From the NCBI GenBank assembly GCA_031002005.1, contig CM061914.1, forward strand, positions 191,846,685 through 191,910,684: a stretch of DNA of 64,000 nucleotides. Direction: 5' to 3'. This DNA is from Vandiemenella viatica. Taxonomy: Eukaryota; Arthropoda; Insecta; Orthoptera; Morabidae. Both the position numbers and the translations under genes were made by a program. Below are positions 1-11,059 of this stretch, one piece after another (the first letter of the stretch is position 1; each line of letters begins with the position of its first letter). The notes below the pieces were generated by a model that worked only from the letters and a program-made list of their open reading frames with translations, was not told where the DNA came from and searched no databases.

Positions 1-242
1 AAATGAATGGATTCTTCTTTCATTCCACTACAAACCATCACCTTCGCTCTTCACCGTATATCATTCCCGAAATATTTCTCACGGGCCACCTACTGTTACG
101 TCACCAAAGTAACTGTCACGGGGTTTTATCGTCTCACTGCCGCTTCCAGTAGGATTCACGGAGGTACAGCTCCGCACTCCCATTACAACCTTCGGCACTA
201 GAAGGAATGTGACGCTGTCAGCTGCATGCTCCGTTAGTAAAA

Positions 243-515
243 AAATGTTCCACAAAGTGACTGCGACAGAAACAAAGCCTGAGTCACCGATACAACATCA
301 CATACGCTATCCGTCTGTCTGTCACAGTTCGGTTAGTTTCCAAAATTTCATGAGAAAATTTGTTATTCATACGGAAAAATGTATCCTTTTGTCGTTCCTA
401 ATGATGTTTAATATTTTGACGTCAAAGCTCATCAGGATCGATCTAGTGGTGAAAAAGAAACATACAGAGAGGCAGAGTTACTTTCACATTTGTAATAATA
501 GTGTAGATGGAAGGT
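243..515 (+). repeat. Interspersed repeat T, copy 1
   Basis: Shares long stretches with 6520-6775 (+) and 19778-20030 (-), including 'cctgagtcaccgatacaaca', then 'ctatccgtctgtctgtcac' and a 3' part rich in 'cagag' ending in 'tttgtaata'. This layout resembles 3' tails of non-LTR elements, but no coding part is attached, so the class is open. The reading frames across it are not supported as genes. The first 200 bases of the window hold nothing I recognise. Confidence 0.6.
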
Positions 516-639
516 AGACCGTCGTAATTTGCTGCAGTTCCCACATTGTTTACAATATTACGTTCTGATTTAACGCTATCTGACGGAGTTATTTAACTGC
601 AACATCATCATTACGCCTTTAGTACCTATCTCGCCATTT

Positions 640-1130
640 CGCTGGCCGAGATAATTCGGCTCCTTGTTCACACGGAGCAGCTTGTGTGGAAAAAGGGCCG
701 CCAGAAAGGGAAAAGGGCCGCCAGAAAGGGAAAAGAGCCGGCCTCATTCTCTGCAGCAGAGCCCACGCGCAATTCCGGAGCAGCCGCGCAGTTGGTAGCC
801 CTGTAATCAGCACTTATTTTAAAAGCGCGGCCGGCGAACATTTTCGATAACCGCCACTTCCCCCCCTCTTCCCCCGCTGGCCGGTGGTTGCGCGATAAGG
901 AGAAATTCCCCCTCCACGCCCACCGCCCCGCTTTCCGCCGTCCGGTCCGATATGGCGGTAATTCGGGCGGCGGAACCTGGTTTGGGCGGGCGTGCTGGCT
1001 GCACTGCTCCGCCGCGGTGGCGCTATATTTTAATCCGGCCTCCCCCACCCCCGCCCCTCGCAAGACAGACGGCGCGCCGCCGTGTTGGCTGTTAGCGGCT
1101 ATCTGTTTTACGAGCAGCCGACACCGCTAA
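640..1130. other. CpG-rich non-coding block with 20-bp tandem repeat
   Basis: A GC- and CpG-rich island in AT-rich surroundings. At 691-743 a 20-bp unit (aaaagggccgccagaaaggg) occurs 2.6 times in tandem. A 'ctatatttta' TATA-like stretch lies near 1023. Long antisense reading frames here follow from low stop density in GC-rich DNA and show no recognisable domain. It could be a promoter or enhancer of a gene outside the window; this is inference. Confidence 0.35.
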
Positions 1131-1307
1131 ATCTCCCGCCAGACCAGCTGGCCTCCTACGTCACTCCTCACCTCCGCTGGGAGAGTAACGAGAAACAGTG
1201 TGCATGTATTCGTTACTAAACCAACTAGCACTCTGATGTGGCAATTAAGTTTTTCCCGGCGTATGGGTGACACGAATTCTTCACGGATTTTCTGCAAGAT
1301 AGTTTCT

Positions 1308-1360
1308 TTATTCAACAACGTTTCGGCTGCAAACTCCGCCACCATCATCAGGTGAGCTGT
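1308..1360 (-). other. Hammerhead-like core (weak)
   Basis: On the minus strand, CCTGATGA is followed by a hairpin (GGTGGC paired with GCAGCC, one mismatch and one wobble) and then GAAACGTTG. The core invariants of the hammerhead ribozyme are present, but no GUC cleavage triplet or convincing helix I is seen. One of about nine such loci in the window. Confidence 0.3.
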
Positions 1361-1587
1361 CATACCGAAGCTGTTATACTGTGAATGCCTCGCGAACGAG
1401 TCCTGGCTCCTATAAGTAGCCCGCTGCCGGAGAGGCTTTCCGCTACTCTTCCGTTCGAAGAAATTATCTGGCAACAAAACCGCGAAGCATTCGTGTCAAC
1501 CAGTACTCGTTAGTATCGAATCGTTACTCGTTACTTTCGGTACCATCGTGCGCTTGCATGAAGCATCACATCGAGTTGCGTCACCCA

Positions 1588-1940
1588 GGGAGCGTCCATA
1601 AACCACGTGGATTATTTTGTCCTGCTGTGAAACCCCCCCTCACCCCCACGTATCCCAATGTGGCATTTGCCTCTACCCCCGCCCCCCCTCTCCCTCACGT
1701 AGCACGTAGCTTTTTTCCCCCCTATTGATTCCAGAAGACATTTTATACTGTTTTCCTCTTGTCAGACTATCGTAAATTACATGAAGAGATAATTAAATGA
1801 CGGGAATAAATACTCACATGCTGTTGTGGGTTCTGTATCTCATTTTAACTGTGACAAATAATATGAATGAAAAGCTACGTGGCCTGGCTCTATACCCCTC
1901 CCCCCCTCCTAGACCGAGCCACGTAGTTGATGGACGCTCC
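1588..1940. mobile_element. C-rich MITE family M, copy 1
   Basis: Inverted ends: GGGAGCGTCCATAAACCACG on the left, and CACGTAGTTGATGGACGCTCC on the right. Internal landmarks shared with the other copies are 'cacgtagcacgtagctt', 'attgattccagaagacattt', 'cacatgctgttgtgggttct' and 'tgaaaagctacgtggcctgg'. C-runs lie near both ends on the same strand. No coding capacity; it needs a transposase in trans. The best copies suggest a 3-bp TAA-type target duplication, compatible with PIF/Harbinger, but the superfamily is not proven. Confidence 0.75.
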
Positions 1941-1984
1941 GTTACGGGTTACGGGATGACTTCGTTCGTATTTGAAAAGTTTAA

Positions 1985-2975
1985 CGGGTGCGAGGGGATA
2001 TTCGCCACCTGCCCGAAACTGGTACTGACTTGTTGAAATTTGTTTTAACTGCTTCCTTATAATATCCTCTTCACGTTTTCCGCTCTTGTTTTCCGGAGAA
2101 GTCACCAAGAATTAAATTACAAATGCCGAAATGAGAAAGTGACGCGCAACTATTAGATGCCACCAGCGCTGCAAAAGCAATGACCGAGCGTGGAGGTGTA
2201 ACGGATAGCGTTCTGGCCTCGCATTCGGGAGGACGGCGTTTCGAATCCCCGTCCGGGCATCCAGATTTGGGTTTTCCATGGTTTCCCAAATCACTCCAGG
2301 CAAATGCCGGGATGCTTCCTTCAAAAGGCCATGGCCGAATTCCTTCGCATTCCTTGCCCCCCATCCTTTCCCGTCTCTAAAGACCTCGCTGTTAGAGAGA
2401 CGTTAAGAAGATAAAAAAAAAAAAAAAAAAAACAATATCAATGACAAACTTTTGAAATGTTGGTTAAATACTTTGTTGTAATATTTTCTTGGTGTTTTAG
2501 CTTCATTATGTCGTAAAACGTCGCAAGAAATTAACAAATAGAAAAAATTTATACGAGAGGCTGTACAACAAGGCTCGCCATCTTAGAACCGATACAAGCA
2601 GTCAGAGACAATCGATTGCTTCCGTTGTAAACAAATGCGCCGTTTCCGAGATGGATGCCGCAGAACGAATTTCACGTAAACTTTTTACTCTTTGTCCAGG
2701 CCGAATTTCAACCTAACCACGACCATTATGTCAAAACAAACCTGTTTAGGTTGATATGATCCCTGTACCGATAACTTTTGTGTCATTTTTGCAGTGCTGA
2801 TAACATTTCGCGGTTGTGGAGCGTCTCATATTTCGGCATTTGTAATTTAATTCGTGGTGACTTTTCCGAAAAACCAGAGAGGAAAACGTGAAGAGGATTA
2901 TAAGGAAGCAGTTAAAAGAAATTTCACCAGGTTAGTACCAGTTTCGGGCAGGTGGAGAATATCCTATTCTACCCA
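1985..2975. repeat. Foldback element with about 160-bp arms
   Basis: The left arm (about 1985-2145) and the right arm (about 2816-2975) are reverse complements. Shared anchors are 'cacctgcccgaaactggtac', 'ttaactgcttccttataat' and 'aattaaattacaaatgccga'. The spacer holds a SINE (2180-2432) and about 380 bp of unrecognised sequence. The edges are approximate because the arms fade. It is probably a foldback-type DNA transposon that later received the SINE. Confidence 0.65.
2180..2432 (+). mobile_element. tRNA-derived SINE family S, copy 1
   Basis: The head is tRNA-like: 'gaccgagcgtggaggtgtaa' carries an A-box-like stretch, and 'cgtttcgaatccccgtccgg' is a B-box with one change from GGTTCGAATCC. 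The body includes 'ttccatggtttcccaaatca' and 'ccgggatgcttccttcaaaa', ending at a 20-nt poly(A). RNA polymerase III promoters are known for such SINEs. It sits in the spacer of the foldback at 1985-2975. Confidence 0.85.
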
Positions 2976-2989
2976 GTTTAACTAAACTG

Positions 2990-3486
2990 TTCATTTTGTA
3001 AAGTAAGTTTAGATAAAATATTCGCACTGTAAAATAAAATAGAAGTTAAAATATCACGTTTCAGAATAAGGCATTTCATAAATGTTTGAAATTAATAAAC
3101 TCTCACTAAGATATTATCAATAAAAAGAACAATAACCATCTCAAATTATCTATCCAAATTTTCTACTTACAAATTATGCTCCGTAATTTTGATGTTAAAC
3201 AAAAGCAAAAATACAAAATAACTCTTTATGTTATCAAAATTATTCGTACTTACCTCGTTAAAAGTATCAACACTAAATAATATTAATTATATTACAACAA
3301 TGTACGCGCAAAATGTTTGTACTTACACATTTCCCTTTGTACCGAAACAAATTCAATTAGAATTTCCAGAAATATGCGATGTTCAAATGTTCATCCTCTC
3401 GTTCAGATTCATTCAGTCGCTGCGCGAACCGTTCCAGTTCTGTAGATATGCCATTTTGTAGCAAAACAACCACAAATTTCAGGTAA
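2990..3486. other. AT-rich stretch, nothing recognised
   Basis: AT-rich sequence with scattered short reading frames lacking any domain. The frame at 3228-3461 on the plus strand has no supporting context and I do not call it. Confidence 0.5.
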
Positions 3487-4090
3487 ATGTATCAAATGTC
3501 ACTTTGGTTCGACGTGATTACCATTTGTCACGCGATAAACATCCCAACGGTAATCACTTTCTCCCCACACTCGTTGCAGCAAATCGGGCGTAATTTGTGC
3601 AACGGCAGCGTAGATTCAATTTTTCAGGTCAGGCAAATTGTTTGGTGGGGGAGGAGCTTACACACGATCTTTAATGAAACCCCAGAGAAAGAAATCCAGT
3701 GGTGTCAAGTCTGGGGAGCGAGGTGGCCATGTGATTGGCTAATCCACCGACCTGGGAAGCGATTATCGAGGAAACCTCCTTGAGGACATAAGGTGGTGCA
3801 CCGTCTTGCTGGTAGTAAAACATCCCATCTCGGTCATATTCATCGATCCGTGAAATTTAAAAGTTTTCAAACATATCCAGATACACAATACACGCATCGT
3901 ACCAGTGAAAGCAGCCATTTTAACTGAGCTGCGCCCTGGCGCTCCTGGTGGCAGAATGGTGTACTGATGCACTGCGTGCATCAAGCTTGAGGTTGTTTGT
4001 AACAAAATGTCACACCTGCCGATTCTGTAAGTTATCTCAACAAATTTTTATACCATTCCAAAGTTGTAAAGTCCTTTTTGACTTCTCCTG
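3487..4090 (-). pseudogene. Internally deleted mariner-like transposon, copy 1
   Basis: Reads on the minus strand as a decayed IS630/Tc1/mariner transposase: fragments of the N-terminal helix-turn-helix region (near 3900-4000) are joined directly to C-terminal catalytic-domain fragments (3500-3880). It matches the copy at 37050-37844 but carries a further deletion around 3893 and several frameshifts. The end 'tccttttt...ctcctg' before TA at 4091 resembles the terminus of the other copy. It cannot encode a functional transposase. Confidence 0.7.
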
Positions 4091-4099
4091 TATATTCTT

Positions 4100-4945
4100 T
4101 ATGATGAAATATGGTTGGCAGCCCTGGCTGTGGGTTGTGATAATGCGCTGGTGCTGAATATTTAAACAGCGTTTGTCTCGCTCTTCAGCGCGGGTCCGGA
4201 GCGGCGTCCACTGTGCGGCGGAACACAAACAAACTTGTAAGCGACTCCGCCACCTGCCGTGCAGCATTCATTGTGGTCCCCATGAGGACGGGGAACCCCC
4301 GGTGCTTGCCGTTAGACACTGCTTCGTCCGTGCACGGTGGGAGGCGGAGGCGCGCGAAAAGTAGTTTGCAGGACAAACTCGCACCCAGGGGTGCCACAAC
4401 ACCCGCAGTAACAGTGTCTCTTCCGGCGAGACGCCGTTCAAAGCAACGGGGCCGTCTTCAGCACAATGGGTCGTTCACAGTGGAGCCGTAACATGGCCGA
4501 CCCCCTCCATTCCACGAGTCCAGTAACTCTTCTCCGAGCTACACTTCACTGTCACCTTGTATTTATTTTCACAGTACTCCTCCTCTAAAAAAAATACAAG
4601 AGATCAAATATCATTTCAAACTATACCAGGTCCACCAACCTGTCTGGGTGGTAATGACAGGAGAGATCAGATTAGAGAAACGAGAAGTCTTTCTGACACT
4701 TTTATGTATTCTTTTTCTTCTCAAGCCGTTCGCTGTTGAAATGCACAGAGCAAAGATCAGTTTTGGTGCAAAACGCCCCCGTCCACCAACAATATTGCAT
4801 TGTATGGATTAAGATGTAGAGTACCACTTCCTAGTTAATATTGATTGCAAACGCGAATAAATATTTGTATACACTTATGTTAGTTTATGTTTGGTTTATT
4901 TTCCATTTATTTATTTCATTTTATTACTATTATTATTATTATTTT
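4100..4945. other. Unassigned stretch with CpG-rich part
   Basis: 4160-4510 is CpG-rich and sits next to AT-rich DNA. Its overlapping frames on both strands look like a by-product of base composition. 4510-4945 shows nothing recognisable apart from an ATT-rich run at 4918-4945. No gene is called. Confidence 0.4.
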
Positions 4946-5250
4946 TTAACCAGTCAATCCACTGGTTTGATGCAGTCCTCCATCCCTCCCTATCTTGTGC
5001 TAACCTCTTCATCTCTACATACCCACTACAACCCACGTCTTCAATTATCTGCTTCATATATTCTAATCTCTGTCTTCCTCTACAGTTCTTACCTTCGACT
5101 GTTCCCTCCACTAACAAATTAACCAATCCAACATGTCTCCAAATATTACCTACCAGCCTGTGTCTTCTTTATGTAGACTTCTTCCACAAACTTCTTTCCT
5201 AGCCCATCATTGCCAAAACTCGTTCATTTCGTACCTTGTATGCGTTATTT
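4946..5250 (-). mobile_element. LINE-A fragment, 3' end of ORF2
   Basis: The minus strand encodes the C-terminal part of a non-LTR retrotransposon protein, with the recurring stretches GKNCRGRQRLEYMKQIIED and GYVEMKRLAQDREGW. The same segment occurs at 44991-46025, 47185-47985, 54083-54445 and 59690-60155. It is 5'-truncated, as is usual for LINE copies. The clade is uncertain. Confidence 0.8.
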
Positions 5251-5264
5251 ATACGACAATACTA

Positions 5265-5828
5265 AAGTTTTCTAGTTGCTTCACTGGCGTGGAGCTTGGT
5301 GTAGTAATGCGTTTGTCTTTTGTTTTTCTTGCAGCAGCTAAGCATAAACGTTTCCAATGTAGTATCTTTGTAACCTTCACCGTGAACTGAATTCCTCGAT
5401 TACTTTAATCTAATTGGCATGTTAATCATTGATGTAGTGGCTTGATTAAACTTTCTCGTGAATTCATCCCAAGAAACTGAAGAACTAAACAACCAAAGTT
5501 ACGTAGTCAGAAAACAGTAATAACTGAAACCAGTGGATAGAGTAGTTACCTGCGTTGAATAATTTTCGCTTATGGCTTCACGACTCGTCGATGTCGAGGT
5601 CGTTAGAGCTAGAAGAGGACTTGGTACAAGGAACGGAACGGGTTTTTGAAATAATTGTACCAGCATTTGCATGGACTAACTTCGCGCAATCGTGGGAAGT
5701 AGAAATCTGAATGCGGGGCCAGAGCGTTACCACTCACCCATCACGGTCGGTAAATGAATTCTCACTTCAGAAGTTAAGCATAGTGTGTGGTCTCATAAAC
5801 ACAATGTCTTTGCGATTACTGAGATATG
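5265..5828. other. Unassigned stretch
   Basis: No recognised repeat or coding sequence. The short frame 5133-5390 spans the LINE-A edge and runs into unrelated DNA, so it is not a gene. Confidence 0.4.
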
Positions 5829-5842
5829 GTATATATGACCAC

Positions 5843-6081
5843 CGAGTGTGGTGGTGTAATGGTTAGCGTTCTGGCCTCGCATTCGGGAGGACGGCGGTTC
5901 GAATCCCCGTCCGGACATCCAGATTTGGATTTTCCATGGTTTCCCAAATCACTCCAGGCAAATAGCGGGATGCTTCCTTCAAAAAGCCACGGCTGAATTC
6001 CTTCCCATTCCTTGCCCCCCATCCTTTCCCGTCTCTAAAGACCTCGCTGTTAAGAGACGTTAGGCAGTTAAAAAAAAGAAA
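5843..6081 (+). mobile_element. SINE family S, copy 2, with 14-bp TSD
   Basis: A tRNA-like head with A-box 'tggtgtaatggttagcg' and an intact B-box GGTTCGAATCC, the S-family body and an A-rich tail. It is flanked by a direct repeat GTATATATGACCAC at 5829-5842 and 6082-6095. A 14-bp target-site duplication is the expected product of LINE-mediated insertion. One of the best preserved copies in the window. Confidence 0.9.
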
Positions 6082-6095
6082 GTATATATGACCAC

Positions 6096-6519
6096 TTTCA
6101 TGATTTAAATTCATACAGGTCCATAACTAGCAAATTAGGGATTATTTCCAAAATATGTTAAGTGTGGGCTGTTTACCATTTACTACGTGTGTGAATGATA
6201 TATTGCTGCGATAAATGTTTGCTGCTAGCTCATTGTCTACTTACGTGCTAAGCAACTAAGCAATATTTTCAATTTAACTGCTGCCTTTGCTAATAGTGGT
6301 CCTATTAGAATAAAGTTTTGCGTATAGCCACAATTCTTTCTACAATATACGTTCATAAAATCTGTCCACTAACATTTAAATGCAATGCCGAGGAAAATTT
6401 CACTCTTACATAAATTTTCTTAATTATATCGCAGCTATCTGTTACTCGCGACTTCGTACCCGTGGATTTAGAATTTTATTGCTGGAATTGGAAATATAAA
6501 GCTGTAAGTTATGTAAAAG
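6096..6519. other. Unassigned AT-rich stretch
   Basis: No feature recognised up to about 6440. From 6440, 'ctcgcgacttcgtacccgtg' is a start motif also seen at 43557 ('agcgacttcgtacgcatgg') and 38675 ('cacgacttcgttcgtg'). It may mark the 5' side of a longer interspersed repeat that includes repeat T. Confidence 0.4.
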
Positions 6520-6775
6520 GTGTGTCACAAACTGACTGCGAGAGAAACAACGCCTGAGTCACCGATACAACACACGCTATCCGTCTGTCTCTCACCATTT
6601 GGTTAGATTTCAAAAAAATTCATGACGAAATATGTCATTTATCTTATCTCTTTTATCTTATGACTTTACTAAAGATAGTATTTCCTTGTCAAGTTTCATC
6701 GTGATCGGTTACGCCGTTTAGACTTGAAAGCGTAACTGACAGAGACACAGAATTAATTTTGCATTTATAATATTG
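6520..6775 (+). repeat. Interspersed repeat T, copy 2
   Basis: Matches copy 1 (243-515): 'cacaaactgactgcgagaga', 'cctgagtcaccgatacaaca', 'tttcatcgtgatcggttacg' and the end 'gcatttataatattgggg'. The terminal part is typical of 3' ends of widespread arthropod retroelements. No coding part is attached. Confidence 0.6.
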
Positions 6776-6780
6776 GGGTG

Positions 6781-7045
6781 AGCGTTCTGGTAGCTCAGTG
6801 GCTAAGGCGCTTGATTTCAAAAACGTTCGCAACTCCGGGCACGAATCCCGGCAGGCGCAGGAATTTTGAAAGTTGTGTTTGATTATATGTGCTATGCCAG
6901 GACGCTCCGTGGTTCGGATTCCACGTTAAACTGTAGGTCCCAGAGGAAAAGAACTGGCCGTCCTACCTCTGACACAATGGCTTAGTATGCCTCCTCCGGG
7001 AGGATCCAACCAACCTTCGGGTTGTAGACTAAGTTAAGTTTAATA
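6781..7045 (+). mobile_element. tRNA-derived SINE, second family (V)
   Basis: The head has an A-box TAGCTCAGTGG (6791-6801) and a degraded B-box 'ggcacgaatcccgg'. The body includes 'ctccgtggttcggattccac', 'aaactgtaggtccc' and 'ccttcgggttgtagactaag'. Not related in body to SINE family S. It abuts the end of repeat T at 6775. Not a functional tRNA: no acceptor stem can be closed. Confidence 0.7.
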
Positions 7046-7049
7046 TTAG

Positions 7050-10000
7050 GGTATATAAGTGCACTTTTCAGCACATACCCATATTTTCAGTTTTTTAGTA
7101 CATATGCTTCGAGGAAACTTTCCGGAAATCAACTGAGCAAGAATCACTGTTTTACGCTAGAATCATTCCCAGCATCGTCACATCAATTTTAAGCAAATTA
7201 AAGCCGTCTTGTCGCGAAACACAGCTTCCATTTCAAATATTATTTGTTTTATGGATTGCTAACCAGAACTGAAAAATGGATTGACTTAAAAACTTAAATA
7301 TACGACGCACAGATTGCTTACAAATGCTAAACATACAGGAGCAAAACTGGTGCTTACTAAGACTTGACGTCATGTGCTCTTGTTTGTGTTTTACGTCACA
7401 TTACTAACAGCTGCATTTTTGCGTTTTTATTTTATTAAAAATGGAAAGTTTTTAACTCTTTTCCAATAAATAAAGTTGATTTTCGGTATCCCCATAACTT
7501 ACTCCATCATTTCCAATTAAAGTTTCATAGTTTTCTTTTTAGTCGCTTTTGCCCCCCCCCCCATTCCCCCTCAAGAAGAAAGAGTAAGTGTCGCACATAC
7601 GAGTGCAGTGAGGTTTTCCTCTTCGTCCACGACATGCTGTGTTTTAGTTTAGCAGGCGCCACCGGTTTGGACAGCCCTGTCCGTCGCTGGCCACCGCTGC
7701 CGCGGCTCAGGCGTACCAACAGTATAAATGTTGTAGGAGTGGCTGTTACTACAACATCAGACGCGGACCGCGTCTTGAATTAAACATGGCCACGCGGGGA
7801 CCGTGTTTTTCTTTCCATTTGTGTGTTGTTGTTGTTCTCGGCTTCCTCTTATTTCTTTTTCCCGCTCTCTTTCACGAGATGGCCAGCGGCGACCGTTTGC
7901 CGAGAAAAACGAAGTGACGTACGGACTGAGAGATAAAGTGAAAAATCAACTCGTGAAGTTACTAGATTTTTATAACTCATGCGAAGAAATATCCACCGTA
8001 CAAATTTTATCCAGGCCGATTTCCTTCCTGCTGTAGCTTAAAAGTAGGGTTGCCAACCGTACTTAATTTTTAAACGGTATATATTATGCGGGAATACATT
8101 ATTTCTGACGGAATGCTCTTGTACGTAATTAATTTTGAAACGACATATTAGTGAAAATAACAAAATGAAACAAAACGGACACATTTGAACCAATAATTCA
8201 TTTTTCTTCTTCTTCTTCTTTTCACGGGGAACGGAAGAAGTAAGTGATACAATTTGTTTGTATATACTTGAAAAGGCATGTTCTGATTTATCAAATTCAA
8301 AAATAATTTTTTCCGACCTGCTCCTGGTCAAACAATTTCAGCTTTCACCGGAGGAGTAATGAATGCAAAATGATGGGAAGAGTGAGTTCTACATTTATTT
8401 AAAAATATAGATTTATGTTGTGGTACTAGTTGTAACTCTTTGAAAGAAAACAAAAAATTAGAAGTTAGTTCCATAAGCACTAAAAGTTTATATTTAATGC
8501 AATAAGTACCTAACATTAAAAGTACTTTTTTTCCCCTTTCATATACTTTCATTTTCCTGTTACAGAAATAAATATGGTTTAATATTTTTATTAAATAAGT
8601 TAGTAACCCCACTTACAACTGAACATTTCCTTCTTTATATATGACTGCAGTCATCAAGTATTGGCAAATGGTAATGCATGAAATGATTGCGAAAATTTTG
8701 TGACCTTGTTACGATCGCTGAAATAAATTATATTTTTTATTTATCTATTTTTTAAATAATAATAATGGTGCTTTTTCCTTCCCTTTCTTTTCTTATAATT
8801 AAACTTTAATTATTTTCAATCTTTGGTTCCGTTGTATATTGGCTCTGTGATTAAAAAGAAGAAAAATATTTTTTTAAATAATGTCGTCTCTAATTAATAT
8901 GATTATTCAAAACTGGAATACACGTTTCTTGTTTAGGCTGCATAATTATTACTGTCCATAACTTAATATTTCTTGGTAGTATTTTCCAGGCAGGATGAGT
9001 AAATCTTATGTTATCTTTTTAACTTGGATGATCTGTGACGATAGCTCCTGAGTTCCAATCTGGAAAACACTCATTTCTTCCGCTCTTATTTTCTGAAATA
9101 AAACGTTTATACCCTCTTGTCTCGTTATTTATTCTCTTACCTCAAAATTCTTCTCGAACAAGCTTCCACCAAAAAAAATTTGCGAGTTAAACTGAATTCA
9201 TTTTTTAATATTCACCTTTTCGCACTACATCACAAAGCAATTACAAATTTCACTGTTGCATGACGTTCTATCGCCACCATTATAATCTTTACAAAATACA
9301 AGCGACTTTTCCTCTCACAGTTCAATTATTTTTTTACATAATTTGTGCTGCAACAGAAAACAATCGCATACATACGCCATTCTCGTCTTCCCAACTGCCA
9401 GTTGACCCAACTTATTTTATACCGCTGGCTCCTTGAATTTATACAAAATCAAATCTTATTATACAAACCAAACAAACTGTTGACATATAGTCAATAGTAA
9501 ATTCAATTATTAATTTTTTTACTGAAATTGAATAGACATAAAACTAAATTATTTGTATAGATTGTTAAAATATCAAGAGATCAATCTAGCCGCAAGTGGA
9601 AAATTTATACAAAGGCGCTAAAATTTGAATTTGATAAGAGAAATATCTAGACATGTAAAACGTTGTATCATATATACATAATGAAACATATATATATATA
9701 TCAAACAACTTTTCAAGTCTCTGTTATTATCCTGCAAACAACTTTGATTCTCGTTTGGAAAGGTGCTAGAATGCTCTGTTCTTTCAATTTATTATTTCTA
9801 TATCCAATTATACAAGTCAATCTGCTATACGAACAGGATACAGAATATAACCTAATTACACACATTTTGTATCCAATTATACAATCAGGCATCCCTGCGT
9901 CTTTCTCTTGTTTCTATCTCCATTATTGTTTTAATACTTATTCCTTTGCTTCGGCTCCTGCACCGTCGTTTACTCTTTGCCTTCAAAGATATTTGTCTCT

Positions 10001-10380
10001 GAAAGATACTTTTATTATAACATTTGTACCATACAATTGCAGTTCAAAAACAACAAAATAAATACATTATTTTATATTTATACATATCTTGAGCACTACA
10101 CAGCCATACAATGGATTTCTTAAATTAAGGTACTAAAACTAAGAACTTTTTAATACAATGCAAAGTAATCCTCATCATACGAGGTTAAAAGTTCGACCAT
10201 TTCAAAAAACAGTGAAATAGTGACCTCCACACAAATAACGGGAGCAATGCTTACTCACAGCAACATTTCTGGTTATACATAGTGCAAATAGAGCTATTTC
10301 CGACCAATATTTAACTGTTTATGCCAAAAATTCGCAAGTAGAATGTACTATGTTAGTAGTTTGTTATATATACATTACGC
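7050..10380. other. Long AT-rich stretch without recognised genes
   Basis: Reading frames at 7525-7719 (-), 7803-8036 (+), 8038-8331 (-), 8328-8612 (-) and 9663-10061 (+) are short, compositionally simple and lack domains; I treat them as chance. Minor features: a C-run near 7551, a TTC run near 8208-8220, a TATA-like 'agtataaatg' at 7720 before a GC-richer part (7620-7800), and a TA run near 9690. Confidence 0.45.
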
Positions 10381-10553
10381 TCAAAGTACGAAAACGCTCA
10401 TCGATCGAAAAAAAAAAAAAAGAACTCACATCTCGTTCTGGTTTCTTGAAAAAGGCCTCAACACGTTAGGCGCGTTATGGCAGTAACAAAAAACAGCAAG
10501 AACTCAAAACGGCAACAATCCAAAATTCGTGTCTGGTCCAGGTAGCATTTTCC

Positions 10554-10554
10554 A

Positions 10555-10581
<27 letters not shown>
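10554..10581. repeat. (TG)n microsatellite
   Basis: About 28 bp of uninterrupted TG dinucleotides in otherwise unassigned DNA. Confidence 0.95.
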
Positions 10582-10585
<4 letters not shown>

Positions 10586-10744
10586 GTAATGCGACGGGTA
10601 AGAAGAATCATTTATATATTATACACTACCTGGACCTATTCGGTGTGAACACTAAGACTTGGATACTGATAATGATAAGCTACAACGTGTTGTGGCCGTA
10701 TATATTTTATTTTTTCGGTTAATGAGCGTTTTTGGAAACATACA

Positions 10745-10862
10745 AATAATTCAAATTTCTTAACGACACCACGTATGTACATTTTCAGTCACTGACGATG
10801 CCCAACTCCATAAGGGCGAAACGCGTCTGAGCTTATACAATAAAAAAAAAAAAAAAAAAAAA
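10745..10862 (+). mobile_element. Hammerhead-bearing repeat H, copy 1
   Basis: Aligns with 57425-57540: both read 'aaatttct.aacgacac', 'atgtacattt.cagtcactga', a hammerhead-like core, then 'gtctgagc' and an A-rich end. It ends in a run of about 22 A. It has retroposon-like organisation but no coding part. The hammerhead-like core is listed separately. Confidence 0.55.
10785..10836 (+). ncRNA. Hammerhead-like ribozyme motif
   Basis: CTGACGA, an unpaired T, the stem GCCC/GGGC with a 10-nt loop, then GAAAC, GC and the cleavage triplet GTC. Downstream TGA pairs with TCA immediately before the core to form the base of helix I. The invariant bases (CUGANGA, GAAA) are all present. Helix III would be only CG/CG, as in minimal hammerheads thought to act as dimers. 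The extra base before stem II is unusual. Function is inferred. Confidence 0.5.
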
Positions 10863-11059
10863 CAGACTATGTTTTCATTCAAAATCATTCACAATTGCCT
10901 ATCAAACCGGTTTCATTAGGGTGTAAAGAATTAGTCATATAATATCTAATTTCTGCACAAAGTTAGTGTACATCGTACTAGGATTCATAGATACAATGTA
11001 ATAGTGTGAAGTTTTTGGTTGATCTAGAACATAATTAGCTTTTATCAGTACATTTGTTC

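Noticed and set aside
668..1130. Overlapping frames of 61-131 codons on both strands
   Set aside because: GC-rich composition lowers stop frequency; no domain, splice support or conserved start.
6781..6860. Possible tRNA gene
   Set aside because: A- and B-box-like sequences are present but acceptor and anticodon stems do not close; the following body shows it is a SINE.
9663..10061. 132-codon plus-strand frame
   Set aside because: Built on AT-rich sequence with a TA run and internal repeats; no domain and no gene context.
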